DNA from: Fistulifera solaris
Taxonomy: Eukaryota; Bacillariophyta; Bacillariophyceae; Naviculales; Stauroneidaceae
Direction: 5' to 3'
NCBI GenBank assembly: GCA_030295235.1
Contig: AP026148.1
Coordinates: forward strand, 372,001-436,000
Length of the DNA stretch: 64,000 nucleotides
Shown: positions 22,655 through 32,227 of the stretch, piece after piece
How positions within the stretch are numbered: position 1 is the stretch's first letter
Layout: each line of letters opens with the position of its first letter
Made by a program: the position numbers and the translations under genes
Notes under the pieces: generated by a model
Database searches by the model: none
What the model saw: only the letters and a program-made list of their open reading frames with translations
Told to the model about the DNA's origin: nothing

Positions 22655-23114
22655 CACACACTGGAGAATCAATCGTTTCGTCCTGTGCCAGTGTGGACGA
22701 CGACGACACCGCCGCCTCACGTTATCTCCCATCCCATCGACACTCAAGCGAAATATGAATCTTCGTAAGGTGCACGCTATGAAATTGAAAGGAAAAATCA
22801 TGCCAAGTAGAGGTTCTAGCTTTCGATCTAGCTTGTGATCAATAGGGCCCTTTCTAGAGAGCTCGGAGGAGGAATGTCGTCGGGCGCGCCTCTCAAAACG
22901 TTGAATAGTATGGATTAGAAAGCAGTTTGTGTAACGCTAAGACATATTTTAAGGTGACCGCACCCTACACCCACTACTAGAACGCCAAAATAATGACGAT
23001 TTAGTTTTTATAATTTGCATCACAACCAAAGACCGGCCTCGTCGTTGGAGCTATTTTGCTGTAACAAAATTCGTCATCATTCTGATTGCGAGTCGCTTTC
23101 GTTCCAGCAGGCAA
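22655..23114. other. Intergenic, 460 bp
   Basis: Between two plus-strand genes. Short frames continue past 22654 but end without features. Nothing recognised. Confidence 0.4.
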
Positions 23115-24173
23115 ATGGATTTCGTTCTATTTGCCGGAACGGCCGTATTGGGACGTTACTTTGTCACGCCACGCAAGACTTCGACGACGACGACGACGAC
23201 AATGTCCGTCGCGGCAATTTCCTTGGAAACCTTGCAACAACAGAATGCCGTCACCAGCAATACCCTACTCGAAGAATACAAAGATTCGCGTCGGTTTGCC
23301 AAGTTAGCGGCTTATGAAGGTGATTTGACCATTCAGCGTGATCAAGAAGATGCCAGTAAATTAATCAAGGGAATTGAATTTGCGCAACAAAAAGGAGTGA
23401 TTGATCCGCATTTTGTGCCGGAACCGTACATTCCCATGGATGTTTTGGGAAAAACACCCGATCAAGTGGCGGAGCTCATATTACAACATGTCGAAGAACA
23501 CCAAACGACGGAACAGAATGGATTGGTGCTGGTGTTGGTAGGCTTGTCAGGCACTGGTAAAGGCACTACCGTCGCCAAATTGAACGAAAAATTGCAACGC
23601 CAAGGCTTATCCGTCACAACCTGGTCCAATGGGAATGTCTTTCGGAGTGTCACTTTGTTGGCGACGACATGGTGTGAACAACATCAGAATGATGACTTGG
23701 AAGCAGCCTTGACCAAAGACAACTTGGCGTCCTGGATGTCCATGTTGTCCTTCGGTAAAAATCCGGAAGGCGTATACGATATACGCATTCAAGGATTGGG
23801 ATTGGATTGTTATGTTTCCAAAATTCAAAATACGCTCTTAAAGTCACCTACCGTCTCGAAGTACATTCCCACGGTAGCACAATACACGCAGGGAGAAGTC
23901 ATTGTGTTTGCCGCTCAAGCGGTCGAAATCTTGCAACGTGCTGGCATTTGTGTCTTGCTGGAGGGCCGCGAATTGACCGTCAATTACGTCCGGACGCCGC
24001 ATCGATTTGTCTTACATTTATCGGACGAAAGTTTGATCGGAAAACGTCGGGCGGCCCAGCGTCTCATGGCGGCGGCCTTGCATGATGCCGAACAACGAGC
24101 CGACACTACTTCCGTGAAAGAAATACTGGAGGCGGCGCTGGATCGACTCGTGGAAGATATTACCCAGAACTAG
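23115..24173 (+). CDS. Cytidylate-kinase-like P-loop kinase
   Basis: 352 residues. A Walker A loop, GLSGTGKGTT, lies at residues 143-152, followed by VAKLNEKL, a WSNGNVFRSVTLLA segment equivalent to the monophosphate-binding NGxxxR region of cytidylate kinases, and a late LLEGRELTVNYVRTPHRFVL strand. This matches a cytidylate-kinase-like subfamily with divergent substrate-binding residues rather than classic CMP kinase; the true substrate is unknown. About 135 residues precede the kinase domain. The first ~30 (hydrophobic, then a run of Thr from an ACG microsatellite) could be an organelle presequence; an internal ATG at residue 30 is an alternative start. Confidence 0.7.
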   Translation: MDFVLFAGTAVLGRYFVTPRKTSTTTTTTMSVAAISLETLQQQNAVTSNTLLEEYKDSRRFAKLAAYEGDLTIQRDQEDASKLIKGIEFAQQKGVIDPHFVPEPYIPMDVLGKTPDQVAELILQHVEEHQTTEQNGLVLVLVGLSGTGKGTTVAKLNEKLQRQGLSVTTWSNGNVFRSVTLLATTWCEQHQNDDLEAALTKDNLASWMSMLSFGKNPEGVYDIRIQGLGLDCYVSKIQNTLLKSPTVSKYIPTVAQYTQGEVIVFAAQAVEILQRAGICVLLEGRELTVNYVRTPHRFVLHLSDESLIGKRRAAQRLMAAALHDAEQRADTTSVKEILEAALDRLVEDITQN

Positions 24174-24229
24174 AGTGAAGCATGTATGTTTTGTTTGGAC
24201 CTCAAGGTTAAACTAATGATATTGATGAA

Positions 24230-25701
24230 CTAATCATGAATGTTACTGTCGATCAAACGAAAGCTTTCAAAGAAACCCCGGAATAAATTGTAGCCATGCG
24301 TCAAATCGGTAATGCCCATGACTTCGCGACACGAATGCATCGAGAGTTGGGGCATGCCGGCATCGACGACGCGAATGCCCAATCGAGCCGAAATGGTGGG
24401 ACCAATGGTGCTTCCACAGGGACAGTCGTTACGGACTGAAAATGGAGAGAAGTGTAAGACTTGGTTTTCAACGCTGATTTGACAAGTAACACTTCATTGC
24501 TGCTTATTCACATACCTGCAAATTCTTGAATCGGAATATCTTTCTTACGAGCAATTTCTCGTACGACAAACCCCGTTAAGGAGTTGGTAGTGTATCTTTG
24601 ATTGCAATTGGTCTTGACGACAAGTCCATTGTTCAACACGGGAGCATGTTGACTGTCGTGCTTACTGGCGTAATTGGGATGTACCGCATGAGCTTGGTCG
24701 ATCGACAAACAAAACGATTTCGCCTTGATGGTACTCAATTCCGTGACACCCAATGCCGCACTGACGCGACGAATGGCTTCCCCCATGACCGGTGAACCGG
24801 CACCATGACTCGATACACTCCCCACTTCCTCATGATCGAAACAACAGATCATGGCAATATCCGTGTCATCTGCAGGATCGTGAGCCGCCAGGGCTTCAAC
24901 GGCACAAAACACCGTGGCCAAATTATCCAAACGAGCCGAGTACAAGAATTCTTGATTCAAGCCACCGATGGCCGCCGGTTGTGTATCGTATAAGGAAAGT
25001 TCAAAATCGGCAATTTGATGAACATCGATTTGCAATTCACGCGCAATCCGCTGCATCAGTGCCGGTTCTTGTCCTTGTTGCCACGCGTCCAATTGTTCTG
25101 TCGCTCCTTTCTCCAATTCGTGCTGAGCAGTCGTGGCAGTAGTAGTCGCTAAAATAGGACTCGTATGATCTTCGGTATTGACTTTAAAGGCCGCTCGTTC
25201 GTCTGGACTCTGCAAATGAATACACAAGGTCGAAACACGGGCTACGGGGTCTCGGATCTGCACCAGTTTCGGTTCCAGTCTTTCCCCGTTGCGAATCAAC
25301 ACTTTTCCCGATACACTCAAATCCCGATCAAACCACGTATGCCACAATCCACCTCCATAGCATGCTACCGCCAGTTGCACACACCCATTTTTCGGCGGTT
25401 TCTTGCTGTTGGGTTTGACGGCCAAATTGGGACTGTCCGTGTGTCCGCCAATGAGATGAAATCCAAAGTCATCGTCCGCCAGTTTATTGCCAATGGTAAA
25501 CGCCACCAACGTCGAGTGATGTACCGTGTAGTAGTATTTGCCTCCTTTTTGGAGGGCGGGAAAATTGTGACGATACTGCAGTGCTTGGAAGCCCGCGGCT
25601 TCCAATTTTTGGATCGCGTGATGCACGGCATGAAACGGATCTGTCGATGCACTCAGAAACGAGCAGGCCTTTTCGGCCAACGCCAGACGTGAATTTGTCA
25701 T
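24230..25701 (-). CDS. Aspartyl aminopeptidase (M18 family), two exons
   Basis: Exons (minus) 25701-24516 and 24435-24230 with an 80-bp GT-AG intron, phase 1; 463 residues, the usual length for DNPEP. Metal and catalytic signatures are present: [13 protein letters not shown] early, [18 protein letters not shown] in the middle, and a final [17 protein letters not shown] with the C-terminal His ligand region. The family removes N-terminal Asp/Glu from peptides as a cytosolic dodecameric dizinc enzyme. The last exon was recovered by joining EFAG to [13 protein letters not shown] across the intron. No presequence, so cytosolic. Divergent from the CxxC zinc protein gene, with a 574-bp shared upstream region. 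Confidence 0.94.
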
Positions 25702-26275
25702 GACAAGACAGGTTTTTTTTGCAATAGAGGCACGAAAAGAAGGAATAATTGCTAGAAAGGGGACGGCACGTAAGGGGGACGTGTTGTTAGTTGTTGCGGA
25801 GTGTGTGTTGCTTGTTGTTGTTTCGTTGATGCCCGCATTTTTATACCTTTCTGATTTCTGACTGGGTCAGACGTGTGACGGTGTGACGGTATACATCGTA
25901 CCGGTATACATTCACATAATCCAGATTAGATTTGAGTACCGAATGATTTATCCGCCTCGCTACTTTTGAACGGAAACTACAGCGTTAGATGACCAATGCC
26001 CTTTGATCCAACGGATATTTGCTTACGGCTATTTTTCTCGAGATCCGCTACCCACTCCCAACGCCCGACACGGCGGTGCGCGAACCGCAAAAAAATCCGC
26101 AACAGTTGAACGTTCCAACGCCACATTTTGGAGGGAGGAGCGAGCAAGGCCGTCCGCGAGCCTTTTTTTTCTTTCCATACAACCGATCACACTCCCCTTT
26201 CGTGAAACGCTTCTCATACATTAAGCCTAAGGCCGTGCTGCATTGACTACATTTTATTATTAGAGAAAAGCAACA
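25702..26275. promoter_or_regulatory. Divergent intergenic region, 574 bp
   Basis: Lies between two start codons on opposite strands and so should contain both promoters. It includes a tandem GTGTGACG repeat (near 25873-25888) and a GTATACATCGTACCGGTATAC near-repeat (about 25890-25910). No TATA box can be assigned with confidence. Confidence 0.4.
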
Positions 26276-27766
26276 ATGACCTCAACAGAACGTACAAAAG
26301 AAGAGGAAACGACCTCGCGGTCGGTGGCCTTGGATGACAAACAAAAGACCAGTCAAGGTGCGGATCTGTTGCTTTCGTTAGCCGAAACAGCTAGTGAACA
26401 TGCGCAACTATCTGTGAACTACGAGGCTGACACGAATTGTCGAAGCATCACTGAGAAATCACCATTCTACAGCGAAACAGAAATCCAGTTGGGAGCCCCC
26501 GAAAGCAGCCGCAGTCATCATTTACCACATCCGTACGGCTGGCACCGACCCTACTATTACCATCATCCTTACGGAGGGATGCATCCTCTGACACACTATC
26601 CTCCTCACTATCCGATGCCAACCGAAGAACTTCCTTCTTCGCCACTGCGAAAGCGTGTTGTTCTAGAATCCATCGATATCTCGCCAGATGATGATGTGAA
26701 ACGGCCTCGATTGGAAGAAAGTCGACAAGAATCATCACCTACTTCTCAATCCCCACGCTCCACGACGGACTATCCAGACGAAAAAGGCGCTACGAAACGG
26801 GAATCCGTCATTTCTCCTTCGTCTTCCTCTTCCAATGAAACAACACAGCAAGGAGGCACCGACAACGATTCACAGACGGCCCGGCCAACGTCTCGCCATT
26901 CAACACCAGGACTCACTTCGGATCCGTCGCGACAATATCCAGGTTATCATGGACCGCCTTACATGGGTTACACTCCCGGCTTTCCTCATTATCAGTATGG
27001 AGCACATCCCTCCATAGCCTATCCTTATTGTGCTCCTTCGTTTTACTACCGAGGAGGAATGATGCAATCCTACAACAACAATACAAATCATAAACCCACC
27101 GTCTCGCCCACGTCCCCAATTGACGATCGAAACGCTATGAAGGGCTTAGTACTCGCGGCTCGGTCTGATTTACTCAAATCATTTCCCGCGAGCGATAGAA
27201 ACTGCCACCGATGCATTCCATTGAAACAGCCATTACCGGGACGTCGTTGGTCGTAAGTGATGAATGATTTTTATCACCCAAAGTATCTTCCTTTCTAACT
27301 TGTTTCTTTTCTCGTGCTCATAGACGTGATGCCGATCAGGCCCAGCAAAGCGCCATGCCCGAATTCAGCCAGCTCGTGAACTTTCCCGATTACCTTGCCC
27401 GCGGCCGAGAAGGCAAGACGGGCGCCGCCGCGACGGGCAAGAAAAAATTGTGTCATGTGTGGCAAGTTGCGACCTTGTTCCGCCACTACCATGAATCGCC
27501 GTGGGAGTACCGACGGTGAAGACGATGGAGCCATGCACATCATTCCTCGTCAAAACAAAGGCGTGTGCACAGCCTGTGATGTTGCCGTTTGGGCCGTGGC
27601 GGGAGCCAAGCTAGAGGATGGTACGCCCATTGAAATTAAGTGGTGCAAAGGCTGCAAAAACTTCCGTCCGTGGGCTGCCTTTGGTGATAAGGGAATGGCA
27701 ACGAAATGCGTGCGCTGTCGCACGCGTCAAAAAAGAAAAAGTATGCCGCTGCCAAAGAGTCAGTGA
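26276..27766 (+). CDS. Diatom-type CxxC zinc-binding protein with disordered N-terminus
   Basis: Exons 26276-27252 and 27324-27766, 71-bp intron; about 472 residues allowing one extra base at the A6 run 27442-27447. The first 300 residues are Ser/Pro/His/Tyr-rich and disordered (GWHRPYYYHHPYGGMHP). The C-terminal ~130 residues carry a conserved block beginning FPDYLARGR, then CVMCGK, CTACDVAVW, WCKGCKNFRPWAAFGDKG and CVRCR: four Cys pairs that look like a zinc-binding module. I know this block from many uncharacterised diatom proteins; its function is not established. A DNA- or RNA-binding role is plausible from the basic, Cys-paired domain but is inference. Confidence 0.75.
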
Positions 27767-27990
27767 AACTTGAGTTGCCGCACGCCATTGAAGCGTACGC
27801 TCGTTGAAGCGGCTGACTAGCTAGCTTTATAGGATCGTATCAACGACTGGCTGCGACGGTCGTAGCATTCTTGCTTTTGAGTAGGCGCAATGGGCGTAGC
27901 CAATCACTTTTGCTTTCATAACATAATGAAAAGATTAAAAAGCACAATAGCTAATTTAGTTTTATAATGAGCACCCGACTTCAAACAGTT

Positions 27991-28854
27991 CTACATGAGT
28001 TTCTTTTTGTGAAAGTACCTTTTCAAGTAGGTCACTTGAATGTAAGTTACTGCCAGCAGTATACTCACGGAAAGATAGGAAAACCAGTGCACACGGGAGT
28101 TGATACTATCCGTTGTTTTTCTCATGCGCTGCTCTCTCTGCTCCATGTATCTCATTTCGCGCAATATATTCTCCGCCGATGTGATACTATCCTTCAGTGA
28201 CTCTTCTAATGGAGTCAGGTGGCTGTCTACGGAAAAACCGTCGGCTTGATCCAAATCGTTCGGTACATCCTCACTGATCAAGACAATATCTAACACAATC
28301 TGGTAATATTTTTCATCATCACGGTTCTGTACACAGAGACCGTATCCATCAATTTCCGCGTCTTCGGCATTTGCCCATCCCTTTCGTTTCGAACGGGCAT
28401 TCGTGGTGCGACTGATAAAATTGACCACCAGCGGTTTGAATACTTTCGCGGTGTACTGATTGTGATGCTTCTTGTCATCGTCCGCGGGGCGGTTCGTGAG
28501 GGTGACAATGAGCGGACTACCACCGCCTTGCGTTTTCTGATGATATTCGGACATGTGCGCCGCGACGTGTCCCGGCATTTCCTCCGGAAACTCGCGGGGT
28601 ATGATATTTTTGTCGTTTTTGGCCTTGGTCAACTTGTAGACCTGATCAAAGTACCAACTTTCGACCTTCTCGTCCGGAATCTCTTCTTCACTGGGTAAAA
28701 CCACGGCCACCAAATTGGCATCATCACCCATTGGGATTTGAAATTGAAAGCATCGTTCGGCGCCTTCATCGATTTGCATTAGCACCGGGTAGGCATAAAT
28801 GGAACGCGTTACGAAGGAAAGCGCCAATGATAAGGTAACGACCCACAGAGTCAT
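27991..28854 (-). CDS. p24 / emp24 (TMED) cargo receptor
   Basis: 287 residues. Signal peptide MTLWVVTLSLALSFVTRSIYA, a lumenal GOLD-like domain with the typical FQFQIP strand near the start, a membrane-proximal coiled coil (AENILREMRYMEQREQRMRKTTDSIN), one transmembrane helix (WFSYLSVSILLAVTYIQV) and a short cytosolic tail ending KKLM. The tail fits the KKxx COPI retrieval signal at the -4 and -3 positions. p24 proteins cycle between ER and Golgi, selecting cargo for COPII vesicles. The lumenal part is longer than in yeast and animal members because of a hydrophilic insertion (residues ~65-110). Confidence 0.88.
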   Translation of the reverse strand: MTLWVVTLSLALSFVTRSIYAYPVLMQIDEGAERCFQFQIPMGDDANLVAVVLPSEEEIPDEKVESWYFDQVYKLTKAKNDKNIIPREFPEEMPGHVAAHMSEYHQKTQGGGSPLIVTLTNRPADDDKKHHNQYTAKVFKPLVVNFISRTTNARSKRKGWANAEDAEIDGYGLCVQNRDDEKYYQIVLDIVLISEDVPNDLDQADGFSVDSHLTPLEESLKDSITSAENILREMRYMEQREQRMRKTTDSINSRVHWFSYLSVSILLAVTYIQVTYLKRYFHKKKLM

Positions 28855-29457
28855 TTTTAATACAACTCTCCGGCTTTCACACTTGCTTCAAGAGCTATTG
28901 CTGTTTATCAAACACTTGGAAAGCGTGCAAGAGCAAGGAGCAAGTCGTCTCTTTGCTAGCAAATGACGGTGATAGCTTACTTTGTATAGTAGTCGGCTTC
29001 GGGCGATAGATTTCGGCGTACAAGTATGAACGGGCGGTCACTTGACGGACCGAGTCGTACAGGCACTAGATAAAGAACACCTTAATAGAGAAAGTGAATG
29101 ACACAACGACACCCTACCTGGTATTGGATTACAATTAGGTCTTGAACACGACACACGACTCATCAGGAAACGTCCTTGTAATCGAAGGCACCAGTACCTG
29201 GTAACGGAGGCTTCATTTTGTTGTAGATTGGTCTTTTTTGAGTAAACTAGCGCATTGATCCACACTAGGCTATAATTAAATAAAGTAAACTTATAGAGGG
29301 ACAACGTCAGCGGGGGCAAGATGCTGAGCTAGGAACATTTTCAAATCAGATACGACCTGAAAAGTTGAGACATTGAGAAGAGGATGTGCTAATACTCTTT
29401 AATCAGGAACAAAAAGGATAACAAGATAGCGAGTGTATTTTAATATTCATGCTTAAA
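28855..29457. other. Intergenic, 603 bp, with two TACCTGGTA motifs
   Basis: Upstream of the p24 gene and downstream of the first Cys-rich gene. It contains TACCTGGTA at 29113-29121 and again at 29195-29203. A 93-residue minus frame (29038-29319) has no features and is not called. Confidence 0.4.
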
Positions 29458-30041
29458 CTAAGGTTGAAGTGCACAAGAAACCACTTGTTGTGTCATTTCC
29501 ATCATGCAGGTCAGTTGCCGTACCATGCCATTTTCGTTTCGACATGAAGTATAGTCTGTAAAACATGACCTCGTCTCCTGCTCATTTTTAGTATTGGTAC
29601 ATACAAGCCGACCAGAAGCATCAAAAAGAGTGCGTTGCACCCGCCACAGTAGTCGTCGACACAAGATTCATACGGCTCATCGCACTGGATAGCATCACAA
29701 GGTCGAATCAAGCAATCCACCGTCTCCGCTTCCATGTCTTCGGAAGAACAGGAGCTCTCACTGCATACCATACCGCAGAATCCATTTTCACATGTTCGAT
29801 AACCGATGCATTGAGGTACAAAATGTTCATTCGAGGGGTTCATGCAGTCTGTCACGGTCTCACAGGATCCAAAGGGTCGACAGCTTCCTCTGGAGCAAAA
29901 CTCGCTGTCAGCAGCACAATCACTGTCGAAAGAGCAATCATAGAGGCTTTCTTCCAAACGATGCCCATCATGAAGCCTCGCATGAGCCATCTGGAGCGCT
30001 AGTGACAATCCCAGTATTTGTATCAAAGTTGTGCGTTTCAT
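29458..30041 (-). CDS. Secreted Cys-rich protein, one repeat domain
   Basis: Signal peptide MKRTTLIQILGLSLALQMAHA, then one ~130-residue Cys-rich domain: CSFDSDCAADSEFCSRGSC, CETVTDCMNPSN, a CIGYRTCENGFC segment, PCDAIQCDEPYESCVDDYC and GGCNALFFDASGRLVC. The paralogue at 30490-31422 contains two copies of the same domain. The frame changes at an A5 run (29623-29627); one added base restores FFDASGRLVC, which the paralogue confirms as FFTASGEQAC and FFNAAGQRVC. About 194 residues in all. The spacing of cysteines resembles small disulfide-rich adhesion or EGF-like modules but I cannot assign a named family. Probably extracellular or cell-wall; function unknown. Confidence 0.8.
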
Positions 30042-30489
30042 TTGAAATGTCTTGTAGATAGTGTTTGTTGGAAACGTAAAATTTATTATGCGAAAAGATA
30101 TGATGAAGTTGTGGGGACGGTTACACGGTTGTGAACTGTTCTCAATCGTTGACGAAAATATTGTGGTGAGCGAAAAACGGTGTCTGCGCGCGTGTGATGT
30201 GAGATGCTTCGATCTTTTCCCAGCTCAATCAGTCGTGGTTCCTGGTTCGTGAATGGTAATTCGTCATTCGTGATGTCAATCTCCACAGAAAATCGGAGCT
30301 CATGGACGTGGATTTTTTGATGCACGTTCATGATTTCATGATGACTTAGACCAAGAACTAGAGTGCGTTTCCTAGCTTCACCTCTTACATCAAGAATGAT
30401 AACCAGAAAGGGAGAAGAAACTAGGTTATTAAGACACTTATAAAGCTACCTTGTTACCTACGGAGTATTAAATTTTTATGCAATCGTTT
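30042..30489. other. Intergenic, 448 bp
   Basis: Between the two tandem Cys-rich genes on the minus strand; holds the 5' region of the downstream copy. Nothing recognised. Confidence 0.4.
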
Positions 30490-31422
30490 TTAGTTCTGAA
30501 TGAGCCGACAAATTCTGGTCCGGATAAATACCTTAGCTTTGCACATGGACTGTTGCCATGCATCCGTTTGCTCGCACTGTTCCACGACACCGCAGTCACC
30601 ATTGGGTCGTGCCTCTTCGCAAACGCGTTGACCGGCGGCATTAAAAAATATGCCTCTACATGTTCCACAGAAGTTATCAACACAAGATGCTGCTTCTTCT
30701 GTACAAGTTGTTACGTCACACGGAGGAGCATAACACTGGACGGCTTCTTCCAATAAACACTCGTTGTCCGAGCAGGTCTTCTCACAGGTACCGGCGACGC
30801 AGGTTGTGTATCCATTGCAGCCAATATCCATGTACGCGTTGGATGGGTTCAGACAGTCTACTGTGTCTTCGCATGTTCCGATTTCAGCACATTGACCATT
30901 CCTACAATACATATCCTCACCGCAGTCCATGTCACTGCTGCAGCCTGGTTCGACGGAATCATTTTCAATCACACACGCTTGTTCACCCGAGGCCGTGAAA
31001 AAGCGGGCATTGCAGCCCCCGCAGTCATCATTGACACACGAAACATAGTCTTCGGAACATTCGGTGACATTACAGGGCAAGCGTTCGCTGCAATCGACTT
31101 CGTCGTAATTTGGACAATGGCTACCCGCACACTGTACGAGACACTCGTTATCGCTGCTGCAGTACAAAAAGCCCAGGCACTCGATCATCGAATACAGATT
31201 CGATGGATTCTGGCAATCGAGAGCATCCTCACAATAACCACCGGGTCGACAGAGGCCGCGGTTGCAGTAGTCTCCAGAGGCACATTCGTCGTCAGAATTA
31301 CATGTTATTTGCAGTACGCGATGAGAATGCTGATTGTTTTGTTCCATAGGAACGGAATGATGCGTGATGGCTTCACATCGCATCATCAACAGTGCGAGGC
31401 TTAGGAATCTGTAAGGTATCAT
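30490..31422 (-). CDS. Secreted Cys-rich protein, two tandem domains
   Basis: 310 residues. A signal peptide (MIPYRFLSLALLMMRCEA) is followed by two copies of the Cys-rich domain seen in the neighbouring gene: the first from CNSDDECASGDYCNRGLC to GGCNARFFTASGEQAC, the second from CSSDMDCGEDMYCRNGQC to CGTCRGIFFNAAGQRVC. Each copy has about 20 cysteines with conserved spacing and the repeated DCxNPSN motif. The tail after the second domain is short and ends RLIQN. Same strand and orientation as the single-domain gene, about 450 bp away, so they arose by tandem duplication plus domain gain or loss. Confidence 0.85.
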   Translation of the reverse strand: MIPYRFLSLALLMMRCEAITHHSVPMEQNNQHSHRVLQITCNSDDECASGDYCNRGLCRPGGYCEDALDCQNPSNLYSMIECLGFLYCSSDNECLVQCAGSHCPNYDEVDCSERLPCNVTECSEDYVSCVNDDCGGCNARFFTASGEQACVIENDSVEPGCSSDMDCGEDMYCRNGQCAEIGTCEDTVDCLNPSNAYMDIGCNGYTTCVAGTCEKTCSDNECLLEEAVQCYAPPCDVTTCTEEAASCVDNFCGTCRGIFFNAAGQRVCEEARPNGDCGVVEQCEQTDAWQQSMCKAKVFIRTRICRLIQN

Positions 31423-32227
31423 CTTGAGGATTGCGCTCTAGTTGTGCAGACTTTGATAGAGCGCGAAGTATGTTGCTTGTATGATTTGTTGGTTTTGCCT
31501 TATTATTTTTTATGTTGACCTTGCACTTCGTTTCTCGTTGACGACTACTCTGTATCAAGAATCAAGAAGAGATCCTGTTCCTTTCGCACGTTCGCATTTT
31601 CCGACTTCGTTGGACACGACTGGAAGAAAAGGAGATAGATAGAGGTCCAATGAGATCGTTACATTTTCAACTGGATCCTGTTACTTAAGTACTTATATTG
31701 TGAATAGCCTAATTTAACCGCTGGATAGATGCACTATCGTATTTGACGTTAAATAACCATCATCCGTTGCAGTATTTAAATAAATTTAGAATCTCATGCA
31801 GGCCCTTGATACTTTCTTATCAATAGCGGTCGAGGGGCACGTGCAATCGAATCTATGTGACAAAGGGCACTAAAAGAAATAATGTATTTAGTTGAAGAGT
31901 ACTTGTACCCTCCGCAGAATAACTTAACGGACCAAGGACCAGGATAGAGACGTCGTAGTGGCATTGCCGGACCCATTGCAGATCGCACCTTTTTCGCGCC
32001 ATTCGCAAAAAGTGGCACAAAGAATTATAGGCTGCCGCCCTCGAACTTTTGGATGAGAATACGAATCCCTCCATGGGATACAAAACCAATTTCGATATTT
32101 GGCTGTTCCGTTCCTCTTTTTTTCAATTTTGCAAAGCAGTCCATCAAAGAACTACTCAGCCAATCGGCATTGAGTTTTTTGTGGGTCAAGTCGCTTTTTA
32201 AAAGGCGTTTCTATAAACAATTCAAGA
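31423..32227. other. Intergenic, 805 bp
   Basis: Divergent region between the two-domain Cys-rich gene (minus) and the membrane protein gene (plus). Overlapping minus frames at 31794-32089 look like chance. No repeat or RNA gene seen. Confidence 0.4.
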
